This document shows positions 41,841-53,360 of a DNA stretch of 64,000 bases, piece by piece. Position numbers and translations under genes: made by a program. This DNA comes from Posidonia oceanica (Eukaryota; Streptophyta; Magnoliopsida; Alismatales; Posidoniaceae). The stretch is from contig JAZBRS010000026.1 of the NCBI GenBank assembly GCA_037176725.1, forward strand, positions 148,067,501-148,131,500, in the 5' to 3' direction. Each line of letters opens with the position of its first letter. The stretch's first letter is position 1. The notes below the pieces were generated by a model that saw only the letters and a program-made list of their open reading frames with translations, did not search any database and was not told where the DNA came from.

Positions 41841-43584
41841 ATGCATGCAGAGGACCAAAATGCAAAAATAAAATAAAGCAGGATAAGAGTGCAATGCAAT
41901 AAGGTAAAATAAGAAATTAAATGAATTTTACAACTAAACAGAGGACTGAATTGCAAATAAAATAAAAAGCAGGACTAAAAAGCAATGTAATATGGTAAAA
42001 ACAGATATTTGAATGACATTTAACAACCATAGGACTTAGATGCAAAATAAAATAGTTGCTGGATAGGAAAATAAGAAAACATAAAAGTATTTGAACTAGA
42101 GTAGGATCAACATGCAATAAAAATAAACATCTGGGCTAAAACTAAAGAAAACTAAAAAGCTGTAACTGCAGAGGACTAACATGTAATAAAAAAAACTTGC
42201 AGGGCTAAAACTAAAAGAAAACTAAAGAGTTTGAACTACAGCTGGACTAACATGCAAATAAATGAAACTACATATTTTTTATGCAATTTCATATGGTTTT
42301 TATTCAGAATTAAATGAATTTTAAATTGCGGCTGGACTAGAAAGTAAATAAATAAAACAGCAGGGTAAAAATGCAATTTTAGGGCAAAATTCATAAGTTA
42401 AGGAAAAATAAAAGCGATGGCAAACGAACGGAAATAAAATATTCTAAATACTGTAGTAAAGCTAACAGAGGCCAGTGCCGGAGAAGGAGACCCGCTCGGA
42501 CGGCGTTGGTGGGCCGGGGAGCTGCGCCGAAGGTGCACGGAGGCCAGAGGCATGTCGTCGGACCATGACAGAGCTTGGAGCGGACCAGAGAAGGTGGCAG
42601 AGTTCTGCAAGAGTTCTGGAAGCAGACCGGAGGAGGAAAACATCCTTGGCGGAAATGGAGGACGGAGACGGACTCTTGGAAGCTCCACGATGCTCGGAGG
42701 ATCGACGGCGAGGGACGAGCGGGCCGGAGCGACGATCTGCGCGCAGAAGCTCGCCAGAGAAGACAGGTCCTCGGCGGTGACGACTTTGCACGACACAGAC
42801 CAGAACCCTATTCTAATGGGCTGAGGAGCAAGAGGAGAGGAAAACTAGACTATGGGTGAAGGTAGGTACTTGTTTCGGCAGCTGAGTCGCTCCCCCAACG
42901 CAGGTGGTTTGAGCAGAGGTCGGCGGTGGTGGTCCAGCTGGCGCAGGGGTTCTCAGTGGCTTGCGAGGGTTGGGATCCACTCCAGGCGTCACTCCAGAGC
43001 TTTCTGGATGCTCAGACGTGAGCTTGCTAGCCGGCAGAAGAAGTTGGCTCTTTTGGGTGCATTGGAGTCTGCCGGAGGTGGGGGAGGTGAAATGTTGCTC
43101 CTCGGGTTGAGTGGAGGGTACTGGCGGGCTTCTGGAGGTTCGGTGGTGGTGAGGAGGTGCTTGAATTCCACTGAGGAGTGCTATGGAGGGAGTTTGCTGG
43201 CTGGGTGATTTTCGGGCAGAAATCGGAATAGGTGTTTGTGGTGGGTTGTCGGAGCTGTGGTGAGTTGCTGGGCTGAAGGCCGGGGGGTCTGGAAAGGTGG
43301 AGTTCAGGCGAGTTGAAGGGAGGATTTTGGGATGGATTTGAAGTTTGTGGTGCGGGGAATTCTGGGGAAGGTGGAGATGGGTTCTGTGGAGGAAAATGGA
43401 GGTGTTTGGGCTTGGTTCTGGGTTGATTCAGGGAGTGGAATGGGTGGAGATGGATTGCTGGATGTCGGGTGAAGTTTGGGGAAGGATTTGGGGTGGATTG
43501 GAGGCTATGAAGGGGTCTAGTGCTGGAGGAGGAAAGAAGATGCTGTTTTTTTAGAGGAGGAAGGATTTGCTGGCTCTCTCACGC

Positions 43585-43655
43585 TCACTCTGGTGCTCTC
43601 TCTCAATTGGCGAAAAGGTGTGGAAGGAGTGGAGAAAGTGCTGGTTTTAACAGAG
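43585..43655 (-). promoter_or_regulatory. Candidate LTR core promoter (TGTTAAAAC)
   Basis: TGTTAAAAC (43652-43644 on -) precedes CTCCTTCCACACC and a GAGAGAGAG run, as in LTR2 and LTR4. Confidence 0.3.
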
Positions 43656-44964
43656 GCTAGAATGGGTGCTGGGCACGAGCTGCGGATTCGAATTCCACAG
43701 GTGCAGAGAACTACAGCTGATGGCTGCGACTGGCGAGGCGACGGGCATTAATGCCGCCGAAGAGAAGATGGGAAAGCTGAGAGAGGGTGAGAGAGGAGTG
43801 GGTTCTGTTGCTGGAGTTGATGGAGGGGGAGAATTTGGATTTGAAACGAGGGGGGAATGCTGTTGCAGTTCACGGGAGAAAAGCACAGAAGCAGAAGAAG
43901 AAGGAAGAAGGAAGGGAAGAAGGGAAGGAGGAAGAAAGGCTGAAGCAAGTGGGCTGGGCTCGTGCGGGAAAAGAAAGAAAGAAAGAAAAAAGAAAAGAAG
44001 GAAAGGAGGGGAGAGGGTGCAGGAGTGGGCCGGGCCTGATTTAAAAGAAAAGGAAAAGAAAGGATAAGGAAGAAAAGGAAGGAGAAAGAAAGAAGGAGAA
44101 GAAAAAAAAAGATTGGAATAAAATTAAAAAAGATTTGGAAATATTTTAGAGTGGTTGTTTTTAGGTAAGGATTTTTAATAAGGTTTTTAAAGGATTGTTT
44201 TTTAATTAATTAGTTAGGATTGAGAGGGGTTTTAGCTTTGATTTTAGTTTTTATGATTTTTCTTAAGTTTTCTTTAAATTGTTTTTTAAGTTTGTTTTAA
44301 ATGTTTGTTAAGTTTTTTAATTATTTTTTAAGTTAAGTTTTTCTTGTTAAGTTTTTTCCTTTTTTTTCTTTAATTAAGTCTTTTAAATTGTTTTAAGTTT
44401 TAATTGTTTCTTTGGATTTGTTAATTGATTTTTAATTACTTATCCTAGGATTTTTTAATTGTTTCTTCTTTTTTAGGATTTGTTTTTGATTTGTTGTTAT
44501 TTTTAATAGGGTTCTTGCTTTTTGTTTGTTTTGATTATGTTTTTCTTTTGTTTGTTTTTAATAGTATTTTTCTCTTGTTCGTTTTATGTTTTTTAGATTG
44601 CATTCTTAGTTTTTTTATTGCTTTTAGTTGGAATTTTCTTTTAATTGTTTGTTCAAGTTTTTTAATTATTTCTTTTTAAGGTTTTGATTTGTTTCTCCTT
44701 ATGTTTTCCTTTTTTAATTAGAGTTTTAAAAGTTTAGTGGAAGAAAGGAAAGGGAAAAGGAGAGGAAGAAGAAAAGAAAGAAATAAAGAAAGAAAGAAGA
44801 AAGGGAGGGGAGGAAAGAAATTAAATATTAGAAAATCAAGAGATAAGATAAAAATAAAATAAAAATACAGATAAAACACAGAAAGGAGATATGCACAAGG
44901 TGGGCCCACTGCCAAGCAAGAAAAGGAGAGAGAAGGGAAGGAAAAGAAGGAGAATAAGAGGGAA

Positions 44965-45020
44965 AATAGAGAGGAGAGAGAAAAGAATAAGTTTGGAGAG
45001 AGAAAAGGATAATTTGGAGA
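44965..45020 (-). promoter_or_regulatory. U3 direct repeats in LTR3
   Basis: On -, AAATTATCCTTTTCTCTCTC and CTTATTCTTTTCTCTCTCC; equivalent to 11703-11785. Confidence 0.4.
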
Positions 45021-45435
45021 GATGGAGAGGATAAAGGCTTGGAAATGAAGTGGGATTAGGTGAGTGTGTGACCTAGGGTTTCTAGTGTTTAACCTAGGAT
45101 TTGAAGTGGGGTTTTGGAAGGTTTTGGAAGGGTTTTGGGTGTAGAAAAAGGGTGGTTCTACCTAGGTTTTCTAGGGTTTTTGGGAGTTGTTTTTGGTTTA
45201 AAATTCTAAGGACTTTTTGGAGGGTTTTCTAGGTTGGAAAGGATGGGTTTTCCTATGGTTTTTTGGGTGGTTTTTGGGTTAGGAAAATGAGTGTGATTCT
45301 AGGTTTGGTTTTGGGTTTGATTTGAAGAGAAGGATGTGGTTTTGGGTTTAGGTTTGAAAAGAAGGATGTGGTTTTGGGTTTTTTCTAAGGTTCAGAAGCC
45401 ACCAGAGGGATTCCACTAGTTCAGCCTGTCAAAAT

Positions 45436-45511
45436 GGGGTGTCTACAGATGCCCCTTCCTGAGCGAGGTCAAGCGAAGCGAGGCCGCTGCTCAGGGTTGA
45501 CAAGACACCCC
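45436..45511. other. 76-nt inverted repeat spanning LTR3 5' end and polypurine tract
   Basis: GGGGTGTC (45436-45443) pairs with GACACCCC (45504-45511). An inner CCTGAGC/GCTCAGG pair is also kept. Confidence 0.8.
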
Positions 45512-45954
45512 ATCTGACCCCAATCTGAAAATTGCTATTGGCGTGAGTCACTTATTCGGCGAATGCACCGAACGTCGTGGCTCGTTGCCGCAATGCAAAA
45601 TGCAGATGCAGATGGGATGCAATGTATGCAATGCATGCTAATGCTGATGCAATGCAGATGATGTTGATGATGCTGGTGATGCTGATGATGTAATGCGGTT
45701 AGTCTAGCATGCAATGTTAGAAAAAGAAGTGCAGAGTTAATGCAAAAGGAATGCTAAAAGAGAAACTGCAATGTAGCGCAAAAATTTGGCAGCTAGTCCA
45801 AACTTGCGCAACAAGGCGAGAAAGAAAAGGGCATCCTATCCCCGCCTGGGAGAGCAAGCAAGCAAAAAGAAGCACGAAGGGAGAGGGGCATCCTCTCCTA
45901 CCAAGGGGAGATGCGGGACTTTGTCTTCCTGGAACAAAGTCGCGTGGAGGAAGT
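45448..45954 (-). other. Pre-LTR segment of Y'
   Basis: No gene. It has GATGATGTTGATGATGCTGG-like repeats (about 45657-45680 on +) and the GCGGGACTTTG block also found at 53320, matching 18947-19483 in reverse. Confidence 0.65.
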
Positions 45955-46763
45955 GATAAGATATCGGACTTATCGGCCGGGGGGTGATAGTTTACGGTCC
46001 TATCAACCGGAAGCGATAGTTTACGGTCCTATCAACCAGAAGCGATAGTTACTGGATATCAGCCGGAAAACATGATTGCGCAGGATAGTTTCGGATATCA
46101 GCCGAAGAGCGATAGTTTACGGTCCTATCAACCGGAAGCGATAGTTTACGGTCTTATCAACTAGAAGCGATAGTTTACGGTCCTATCAACTGAAGGCGCA
46201 ATCATGAGTGATAGTTACTGGATATCAGCCGGAAAACGCAAATGCCCGCGATAGTTTTGGATATCAGCCAGAGAACGATAGTTTACAGTCCTATCAACCG
46301 GAAGCGATAGTTTATGGTCCTATCAACCGGAAGCGATAGTTTACGGTCCTATCAACCGGAAGCGATAGTTTACGGTTCTATCAACCGGGAGCGATAGTTT
46401 ATGAGCCTATCAACCGGAAAGGGCGTTTGTGATTGATAGTTACTGGATATTAGCTGTATAACACAACTACAGGTGATAGTTTTGGATATCAGCCAAAGAT
46501 GAGTTTCGGGTTATCAGCCAGAGAACGATAGTTTATGGTCCTATCAACCGGAAGCGATAGTTTACGGTCCAATCAACCAGAGCGATAGTTTACGATCTTA
46601 TCAACCAGAAAGTGCAGTTGTGAGTGATAGTTACTGGATATCAGCCGTATAACATGATTGTGTAGGATAGTTTCGGATATCAGCCGGAGAGCGATAGTTT
46701 ACGGTCCTATCAATCGAAAGCGATAGTTTACGATCCTATCAACCAGAAGCGATAGTTTACGGT
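45955..46763 (-). repeat. Covarying mini-hairpin array of remnant Y'
   Basis: On + it reads GATAGTTTACGGTCCTATC modules, with GATAGTTACTGGATATCAGC punctuation about every 130-220 bp. One GATAAGATATCGGACTTATC unit opens it at about 45956. GATAGTTTCGGATATCAGCC modules are also present. Confidence 0.85.
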
Positions 46764-47044
46764 TGTAGTGATCTTGGTGTTCAGATCGTCCATGCACACT
46801 GCCAGAAGCTCGCGTGCACCGATCGGAATCAGGTTCACTATAAGCAACTGTGTCCGAGGAGGAAGGCTCAACTCGAAAACACTTAAAACAGGGGAGAAAA
46901 GATAAGAAAAGAAGAAGATAAGACAATTCAGAGTCGCCACCATGTCTTTTATTGGGAGAGAAGGAAAACCAGGGGAAATGCATGAGTTAACACGTAAACC
47001 AAGCAAAAGATGCAATGCAAAAGAAAACAAATGCAAATGAATGC

Positions 47045-47200
47045 AAACGATATGACTCATGCCTAGGATAAGGGCAATATGGTCATTGCGGGCCAAAAGA
47101 CTGGGCAAGGACTCCTGTTACATGCAGGGAAGGTGTTAGGCACCCCCGACACGCCTGAGAATCGGTCTTTCTAGGCTTACGCTCGCATACACAGGGAAAT
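47045..47200 (-). other. Conserved U5-side core of LTR4
   Basis: Contains AAGGTGTTAGGCACCCCCGA and TTTCTAGGCTTACGCTCGCA on +, matching the other LTRs. Confidence 0.6.
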
Positions 47201-47449
47201 GCAGGTTTGAATGCCTAAATGCCAATGAATGCTTGAATGAATGCTCATAGGTGTGCTCTAAGTGGTGGGATGCAATGCAGGAAAGTAACGTGCAGTCTAC
47301 GTTCTCAGCAACGCTGTTTGTGTTCTGAACCGGTCGAAACCTAGCTCGGGAGAACTTCAGGCAGTAAGCATCATTGCCCTATATGCAAATGTAGACGGAA
47401 AAGCAAAACGGCGGTAAAACCAAGCAATGTAGGCGACATGCAAGAGAAA

Positions 47450-47915
47450 ACGACGTAAAACACACGAAACAATGCGAGAAACGAGAGTGGCACACAAAAC
47501 GATGCAAGAAAATAAGATCGGCACGCAAAATGGCACAAAAGACAGAGCGGTACGCAAAATGGTGCGAGAAAACAAAGCGGCACGCGAAACGATGCAAGAA
47601 AACAAGCACGGCACACAAAACGGTGCAAGAAAACAAGCCAGCACGCAAAACGGTGCAAGAAAACAAAACGGCATGCGAAACAGTGCCAAAAGCGAGCAGG
47701 CATGTAAAACGGTGCCAAAGACAGAGCGGGCACGCGAAACGGTGTCAAAAAGCAAAGCCAGCACGCAAAACGGTGCCAAAGACGAAGCGGGCACGTAAAA
47801 CAGTGGCAAAAGCAAAGCGGGCACGAAAAATGGTGCCAAAGACGAAGCGAGCACGCAAAATGGTGCCAAAAGCAAAGCGGGCACGCAAAACAATGCCAAA
47901 GCAGGTGAAATAAAA
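47450..47915 (-). repeat. CGTTTTGCG tandem array in LTR4
   Basis: About 15 units; on + GGCACGCAAAACGGTGCAAG-like to about 47690, then GGGCACGCAAAACGGTGCC-like. Two unit subtypes are arranged in blocks. Confidence 0.82.
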
Positions 47916-48899
47916 CATCGATAAAGCCATGCAGATGCAGATGCAAAGAGAAAGGATAGGAGAAGCAAAAGGGGAGGCAAACAGTGCGTGTGTGAGAACA
48001 GACACTGTTTAAGGACCGCGCAAAGTAGGTGTGAAGACCTACAAAGGGGAAGAGAAGCAAGTGGAAGGATTACCACTGTTTTGTGACTGTTTCCCACCAA
48101 AATGTCCCATGATGTATCTCGCATGCTGCCAAAAGCTCGCGATGCGATCGAATCATGGAAAAGGGGGAAGAAAGTTACAATTAGTGGTAAATCCAGGGGA
48201 AACACAACACAAAGCACTGGGGGTATGCAAAAAGAGGAGATAGAGTTGATAGATAAGAAGAGGAAGTCTTATTCTACATGCTCGAGAAATCAGAAAGCAA
48301 AAACAATGCCTACAATGCAAATGGTGTGCAAATGAATGCTGTGCAGGGGTTCAGGAGGACTTACCTTGGGAATCTGAAGTCTGATCTGAAAACCGCTTGA
48401 TCCATGCTAAAGAGTGCTCTACTGGGGTCGTCCAGGTAGCTTGGTTGAGAAGATCCAACGGCCAGATCTGAAGATATCCCAGCTTCAAGGCAAAGGGGCC
48501 AGAATAGGGGAGAAGAATGGATCTAGGTGTACAGGAGGTCCTAGGAGTGTGCATAATAGGTCTTCCCATGTAAATGGGTGCTAAGAATGCTTAAGCGTGT
48601 ACAGGAATGCCAAATGCAAGAATGCATGAGTGCAATGCATGCAGAATGCAAGAAAAGACCTAGGGATGATTTTTTAGAAAACTTGGGAACTTATGTGCAA
48701 TTTTTGAAAAAGTAAGGGTCTAAATGCAAAAATTTTGAAAAGTTAGGGGCTTCTATGCAAGGTTCTTGAAAATTGGAGGGTCTGAGTGCAATTTTGCAAA
48801 CTGTAGGGTTCAAAATGCAATTTTACAAGGTAAACATGCATCTAGACAAGTTTTGAAATCATATGGGGGGTTAACATGCAATTTTGAAATATACAGGGT

Positions 48900-49210
48900 C
48901 AAAAATGCAATTTTGTAAGCAAAACAGTGGTCATAATGGTCTGGGAATGCAAACAGAGGTCCTATATGCAATTTTTAAATATACAGGGTCTAAAATGCAA
49001 ATTTATAAGCAAAATATGCATTTAAATGATTTTTATAAGCATGTAGAGGACCTATGTGCAATTTTTAAAACATGCAGGGTCTAAAATGCAAATTTATAAG
49101 CAAAATATGCATTTAAATGACTTTTATAAGCATGCAGAGGACCTATGTGCAATTTTTAAAACATGCAGGGTCTAAAATGCAATTTTATAAGCAAAATATG
49201 CATTTAAAGG
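48900..49210 (-). repeat. ~90-bp tandem repeats in LTR4
   Basis: Three to four units with CAGGGTCTAAAATGCAA and ATAAGCAAAATATGCATTTA, homologous to 41410-41840. Confidence 0.8.
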
Positions 49211-50834
49211 CATGTTGTGCATTAATGAAGGACCTATAAGCAAAAAACAGAAAGTATGGGGGAAATGATGCAATGCAGTAAGAAAAATTGAAAAATAAAT
49301 GCATAAGTTAAGAAAATAGAGGACTAAAGTGCAAATGGGGAAAACAGTAGGGTTTAAAAATGCAATTTACTAAGGTAAAATATAAACATTAAATCAGATT
49401 ATTGATTGAAGGACTAACATGCAATAATGGAAAACCAGAGGGCCTGAACTAAAATAATCACTGAAGGAAAACATAGCAGAGGGACTAACATGCAATTAAT
49501 TAGTTTTTTAGATTTTTCATGCAATTTCATATGATTTAAATGCGGAATTAAATGAGTTTTAAACAGAGGCAGGATTAGAATGCAATAAAGTAAAAACAGG
49601 GACTGAAAATGCAATTTAATAACAAAATAGCTTAGTTAAGGAAAATAAAGCTACAGTAACAAGCCAGCGGCCATAGTCACTGTAGCAGAAGCTTCCAGTG
49701 TCCATGGACACTAGAGGAGGGCTGTTGGGGACGCGCGGGAAGGTTGGCGACATTCTCCGGAGGCGGGCGGAGCTCGGAGTGGCCTCGGTGCGACTTGGTG
49801 TTGCCTGGAGCAAGCCGAAGAAGACGCCGGAAGTCTGTGAACCAGAGGAGAGTGGGACCGGCGGACGACGCGACGCCGTGGCATTCTGGAGCCACCGGGG
49901 AGTTGCTGCTGGCCGTGCGGACCTCAAGGGATCGATGGAGCGTCGTTCTACTCACTGGCGCGGCGGGACAGATGCTGGGGCTCGCCGGAGAAGACGACGG
50001 AGCGGCGGCGACAACTCGGAGCAGGAGGGGGTAAAACCTAAAGCTAATGGGCAGAGAAGCACACCGAGAAGGAAACTAAGCTAGGGAGAGAGGGGGGTAC
50101 CTCTTTCACTGGCCGAAACACTCCCCCGACGTGGGTTGTTTCAGTGGTTGCCGGTGAGGTTGGACCGAGTGCTGCGGAGCTCGTCGAAGGCACGGGAGCT
50201 TCGGGATCGAATCAGTGGTGCACTCCGGAGCTTCCTAGATCTCTGGAACGAAGCTTCGCAGTGTGGAGCGGAAGTTTGCTTCAATGGGTGCTCTGCGGAC
50301 AGCAGCAGGTGGAGGTGGCTCTGTCCTCTGCTCTCGGGATCAAATGGAGGGCACTGGCGACTTGCTGGAGGGTTCGTGAGCGTTTCTGGATGCTAGGAAG
50401 GGCCGGTGGTGAACTGGAGAGGAAGTTTGGTCGTCGAGTTGATTTCTGGTGAAGTTGGCCGCAGGTGTTTGGAGTGGAGACCATGGCCTGTGGGGAGAGG
50501 GAAGGCTAATGGTTTGGGGGGTCTGGAAGGTGGTATGCTGGTGAGTCTCTGGGTGAAGTTTGGAAGGATTCTGTGAACGGAAGAGGAGGGAATTCTAGAA
50601 GGATGGGGGTGATGGGTTCTACTGGGGAAATAGGTGAATTGGGAGGGGGATGCAGGGTGGATTTGGGTGCTGAATGGAGGGCTATAATGGTGGTTGTCTG
50701 GGTGGATTTGGGGAGGAAATTGAGGGGATTCTACTGGGAGTTAGGTGCTCTGGTGTGGATGAAAAAGAAGAGGAAGAAGGATGCTGAATTTTAGCGGAAG
50801 AGGGAGGGAGTTCTGGGTGGCTCTGAGCTCTGGA

Positions 50835-50900
50835 TTGCTCTCTCTCTCTCAGACGATCAAAAGGCGTTGAAGGAGGATGAGGCTGGAGGCTTTATCAAGG
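50835..50900 (-). promoter_or_regulatory. Candidate LTR core promoter (TGATAAAG)
   Basis: TGATAAAG (50897-50890 on -) is followed by CATCCTCCTTCAACGCC and a GAGAGAGAG run, closely matching LTR2 21395-21470. Confidence 0.35.
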
Positions 50901-52339
50901 GGCCCGAGCGAGTGGAGCGCGCGGTGGGAATTCAAATTCCACCGGCAGGAGCAGCGGCTGCAGCAGCGAAGGACGACCGGAGGTGACGGCAATCAATGCC
51001 CCCCGGAAATCCTATTGAGAGCTGGGAGAGGACGATGAGCTGGAAGCTGAGGTGATCAAGAGGGAAGGCTTGAAATCAAATTTGAAGAGAAGGAGAGAGA
51101 CTGGTGGCACGGGAGAAGAAGAACTATGGAGGAAGAAGAAGAAGAAGAAGGGGAGGAGTAAATGGGCCGCGTCCTGTGCATGCGAAGAAGAAAAAGAAAA
51201 AATAAAAAGAAAGAAAGAAGAACGGAGGGAGAGGGGAGAATGGGCCGGACTAGGCCCAGGAAGAAAAGAAAGAAAAAATAGAAAGAAAGGAAGAAAGAAG
51301 AAAGGAGGAAGAAGAAAGGAAGGAAAAATAAAATAGAAATAGAAATAAAAATAAAAAGATTTTGAAAATGTTTTTAAGGTGATAGTTTAAGTTAGGATTT
51401 TAGATTAGGTTTTTAATGGTTGTTTTTAATTAGTTAATTAGGATTAAAGAGTTTTTAGTTTTGATTAGGGTTTTTAGGGTTTTCTTTTCTTTAAATTGTT
51501 TTTGATTTTGTTTAAGTGTTTGTTAAGTTTTTTAAATTGTTTTTTAATCATGTTTTTCTTGTTAAGTATTTGGGATTTTCATTAGGGTTTTTTAAAGATT
51601 GTTTTTGATTAATTAGGATATGTTTTAGCTTTTAATTTTAATCTTTTACTTAAGTCTTTTTTGATTTGTTTTTTATTTTGTTTGTTAAGCCCTTTTTTAA
51701 TATTTTTTGTTGAGTTTTTTCTTGTTAAGTTTTGATTAGGTGTTTTTTGGATTTTTGATTGTTTGTTTTTATTTTTAAATTCAGTTTTCAAATTGTTTGT
51801 TTTTAGGATTGTTAAGTTAAGTTTTTTCCTTAATTACTAGCCTTAGTATTTCTTAAGTGTTTCCTTTCTTTCAGGATTTGTTTTCTTGATTGTTTTTTAA
51901 TAGGATTATACTTTTACTTGTTTTGATTACATTTTGGTTTTTTCCTTGATTTTACAGCATTTTCCTTTTGTTTGTTTTGCATTTTTAAGTTGCATTCTTA
52001 GTTTTCCATTTTAGCTAGATTTAGTTAGGTTTTTGGTTTTTAATGGTTTGTTTAAGTTTTTAATTATTTCTTTTAGTGTTTTGGTTTGCTTTTCTTTTGT
52101 TTTAGAGTTTTAGAGGTTTTTAAGGATTTATTAGAAGGAAGGAAAAGAAAAGGTAAAGAAAAAAGAAAAGGGAGAAATGGAGGAGTAAGGAGAAAAAAGA
52201 GGAGTTGAAAGAAAACAATTTTTGAAAGTCAAAGAAAATGCTAAAAATAAGATAAAAATAAAAAAAAGATTGAGAAGCGATAAATGCACAAGGAGGGGCC
52301 CACCGCCAGGCAAGAAGAAGGGAGAGAAGGGGGTGAAAA

Positions 52340-52415
52340 GAGGGAGGATAATCAGGAGAGAGAGAGAGGAGAGAGAAAAGAATAATCCAAGAGAGAGAAA
52401 AGGATAATTTGGGTA
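52340..52415 (-). promoter_or_regulatory. U3 direct repeats in LTR4
   Basis: On -, AAATTATCCTTTTCTCTCTC, GGATTATTCTTTTCTCTC and CTGATTATCC copies. Confidence 0.4.
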
Positions 52416-52808
52416 AATGGAGGGGTTAGAAGTTTTGGGAAGAGGTGAAATTTGGGGAGTGTGTGGCCTAGGGTCCCTAGTATTCGACCTAGAGTTTTGG
52501 TTTAGTTTTGGGAAAGCTTTCGAGGGGTTTTTAGGTGTAGAAAAAGGGTAGTTTTACCTAGGTTTTCTAGGGTTTTTGGGAGTGGTTTTGGGTTGAAAAT
52601 TTCTAAGTGTTTGGGTAGGTTTGCCAAGTTCGGGATGGTGAGTTTTCTTATGGTTTTTGGATAGGTTTTGGGCTAGGAAAAGGGGTGTAATTTTAGGTCA
52701 AGTTTAGGCTAGTTTTGAAGGGTAGGATGAAAAGGAATGTGTAGTTTTGACCTTGGTTTGGATCTAGAAGTCACCAGGAGATTCCAATCGATTCAAGCTT
52801 GTCAAAAT

Positions 52809-52884
52809 GGGGTGTCAACTGATGCCCCTCCCTGAGCGGGGTCAAACAAAGCGAGGCCACTGCTCAGGGTTGACAAGACACCCC
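52809..52884. other. 76-nt inverted repeat spanning LTR4 5' end and polypurine tract
   Basis: GGGGTGTC (52809-52816) pairs with GACACCCC (52877-52884), with the inner CCCTGAGC/GCTCAGGG pair. Confidence 0.8.
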
Positions 52885-53360
52885 ATTTGACGGACGGGAG
52901 TAGAGGTTTGCTATGGGCGTAAGTTACTTATTCGGCAGATGCACCGAAAATCGTAGCCCATTGTCGCAATGCAAAGGTGCAGGTGCAGGTGCAGATGGAT
53001 GAGATGCAAAGTATGCAATGCATGCCAATGCAAATGCAATGCAAATGTTAGTGCAAAAGTTAGTACAGATAAGAATGCTGCTACAGCAGAAGATATTGAT
53101 GATGCTGGACTAGTATGCAGTGCTAGAAAAGGAAAGTGCAAAGGTGATGCAAAAGAAGAAAGCTAAAAAGAAACGCGATGTGGCGCAAAGACTTGGCAGA
53201 CAGGCCAAACTTGTGCGACAAGGCGAGGACAAAAAGTGCAGCTTGTCCCCACCTGGGGAACAAGCTAGCAAAAAGGGTGCGAGGGGAGAGAGGCTGACTC
53301 TCCTATCGCAATGGGGATGCGGGACTTTGCTTTCCTGGGACAAAGTCGTGCGAAGAGGGT
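52821..53360 (-). other. Pre-LTR segment of X' with polypurine tract
   Basis: No gene. The polypurine primer (GGGAGGGGCATC on -) abuts LTR4; ATGCAATGCAAATG repeats follow at about 53010-53060. Confidence 0.7.

Larger units (their letters stand above)
39422..45447 (-). repeat. LTR3 (6.03 kb, minus strand)
   Basis: On the - strand it starts TGTAGACACCCC and ends GGGATTACTACA. It has the same internal plan as LTR1 in reverse. About 43.0-43.9 kb is the GC-rich block, and 44.1-44.75 kb is the T/A-rich gene-free part. No gene is supported. Confidence 0.86.
39422..46763 (-). mobile_element. Remnant Y': hairpin array + LTR3, same family as X, opposite strand
   Basis: Read on the - strand: array (46763-45955), pre-LTR segment, LTR3, then B sequence. 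It mirrors Y in layout. Its array starts in mid-module directly after LTR4, so X' seems inserted in Y' as X is in Y. The 5 nt beyond LTR3 are AAAGC on +; the partner target copy is not in the window. Confidence 0.72.
46764..52820 (-). repeat. LTR4 (3' LTR of X', 6.06 kb, minus strand)
   Basis: On - it starts AGTTGACACCCC (first base changed from the usual TG start) and ends AAGATCACTACA. It has the same plan as LTR3. GC-rich block about 49.66-51.0 kb; T-rich gene-free part about 51.35-52.13 kb. No gene is supported. Confidence 0.85.
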
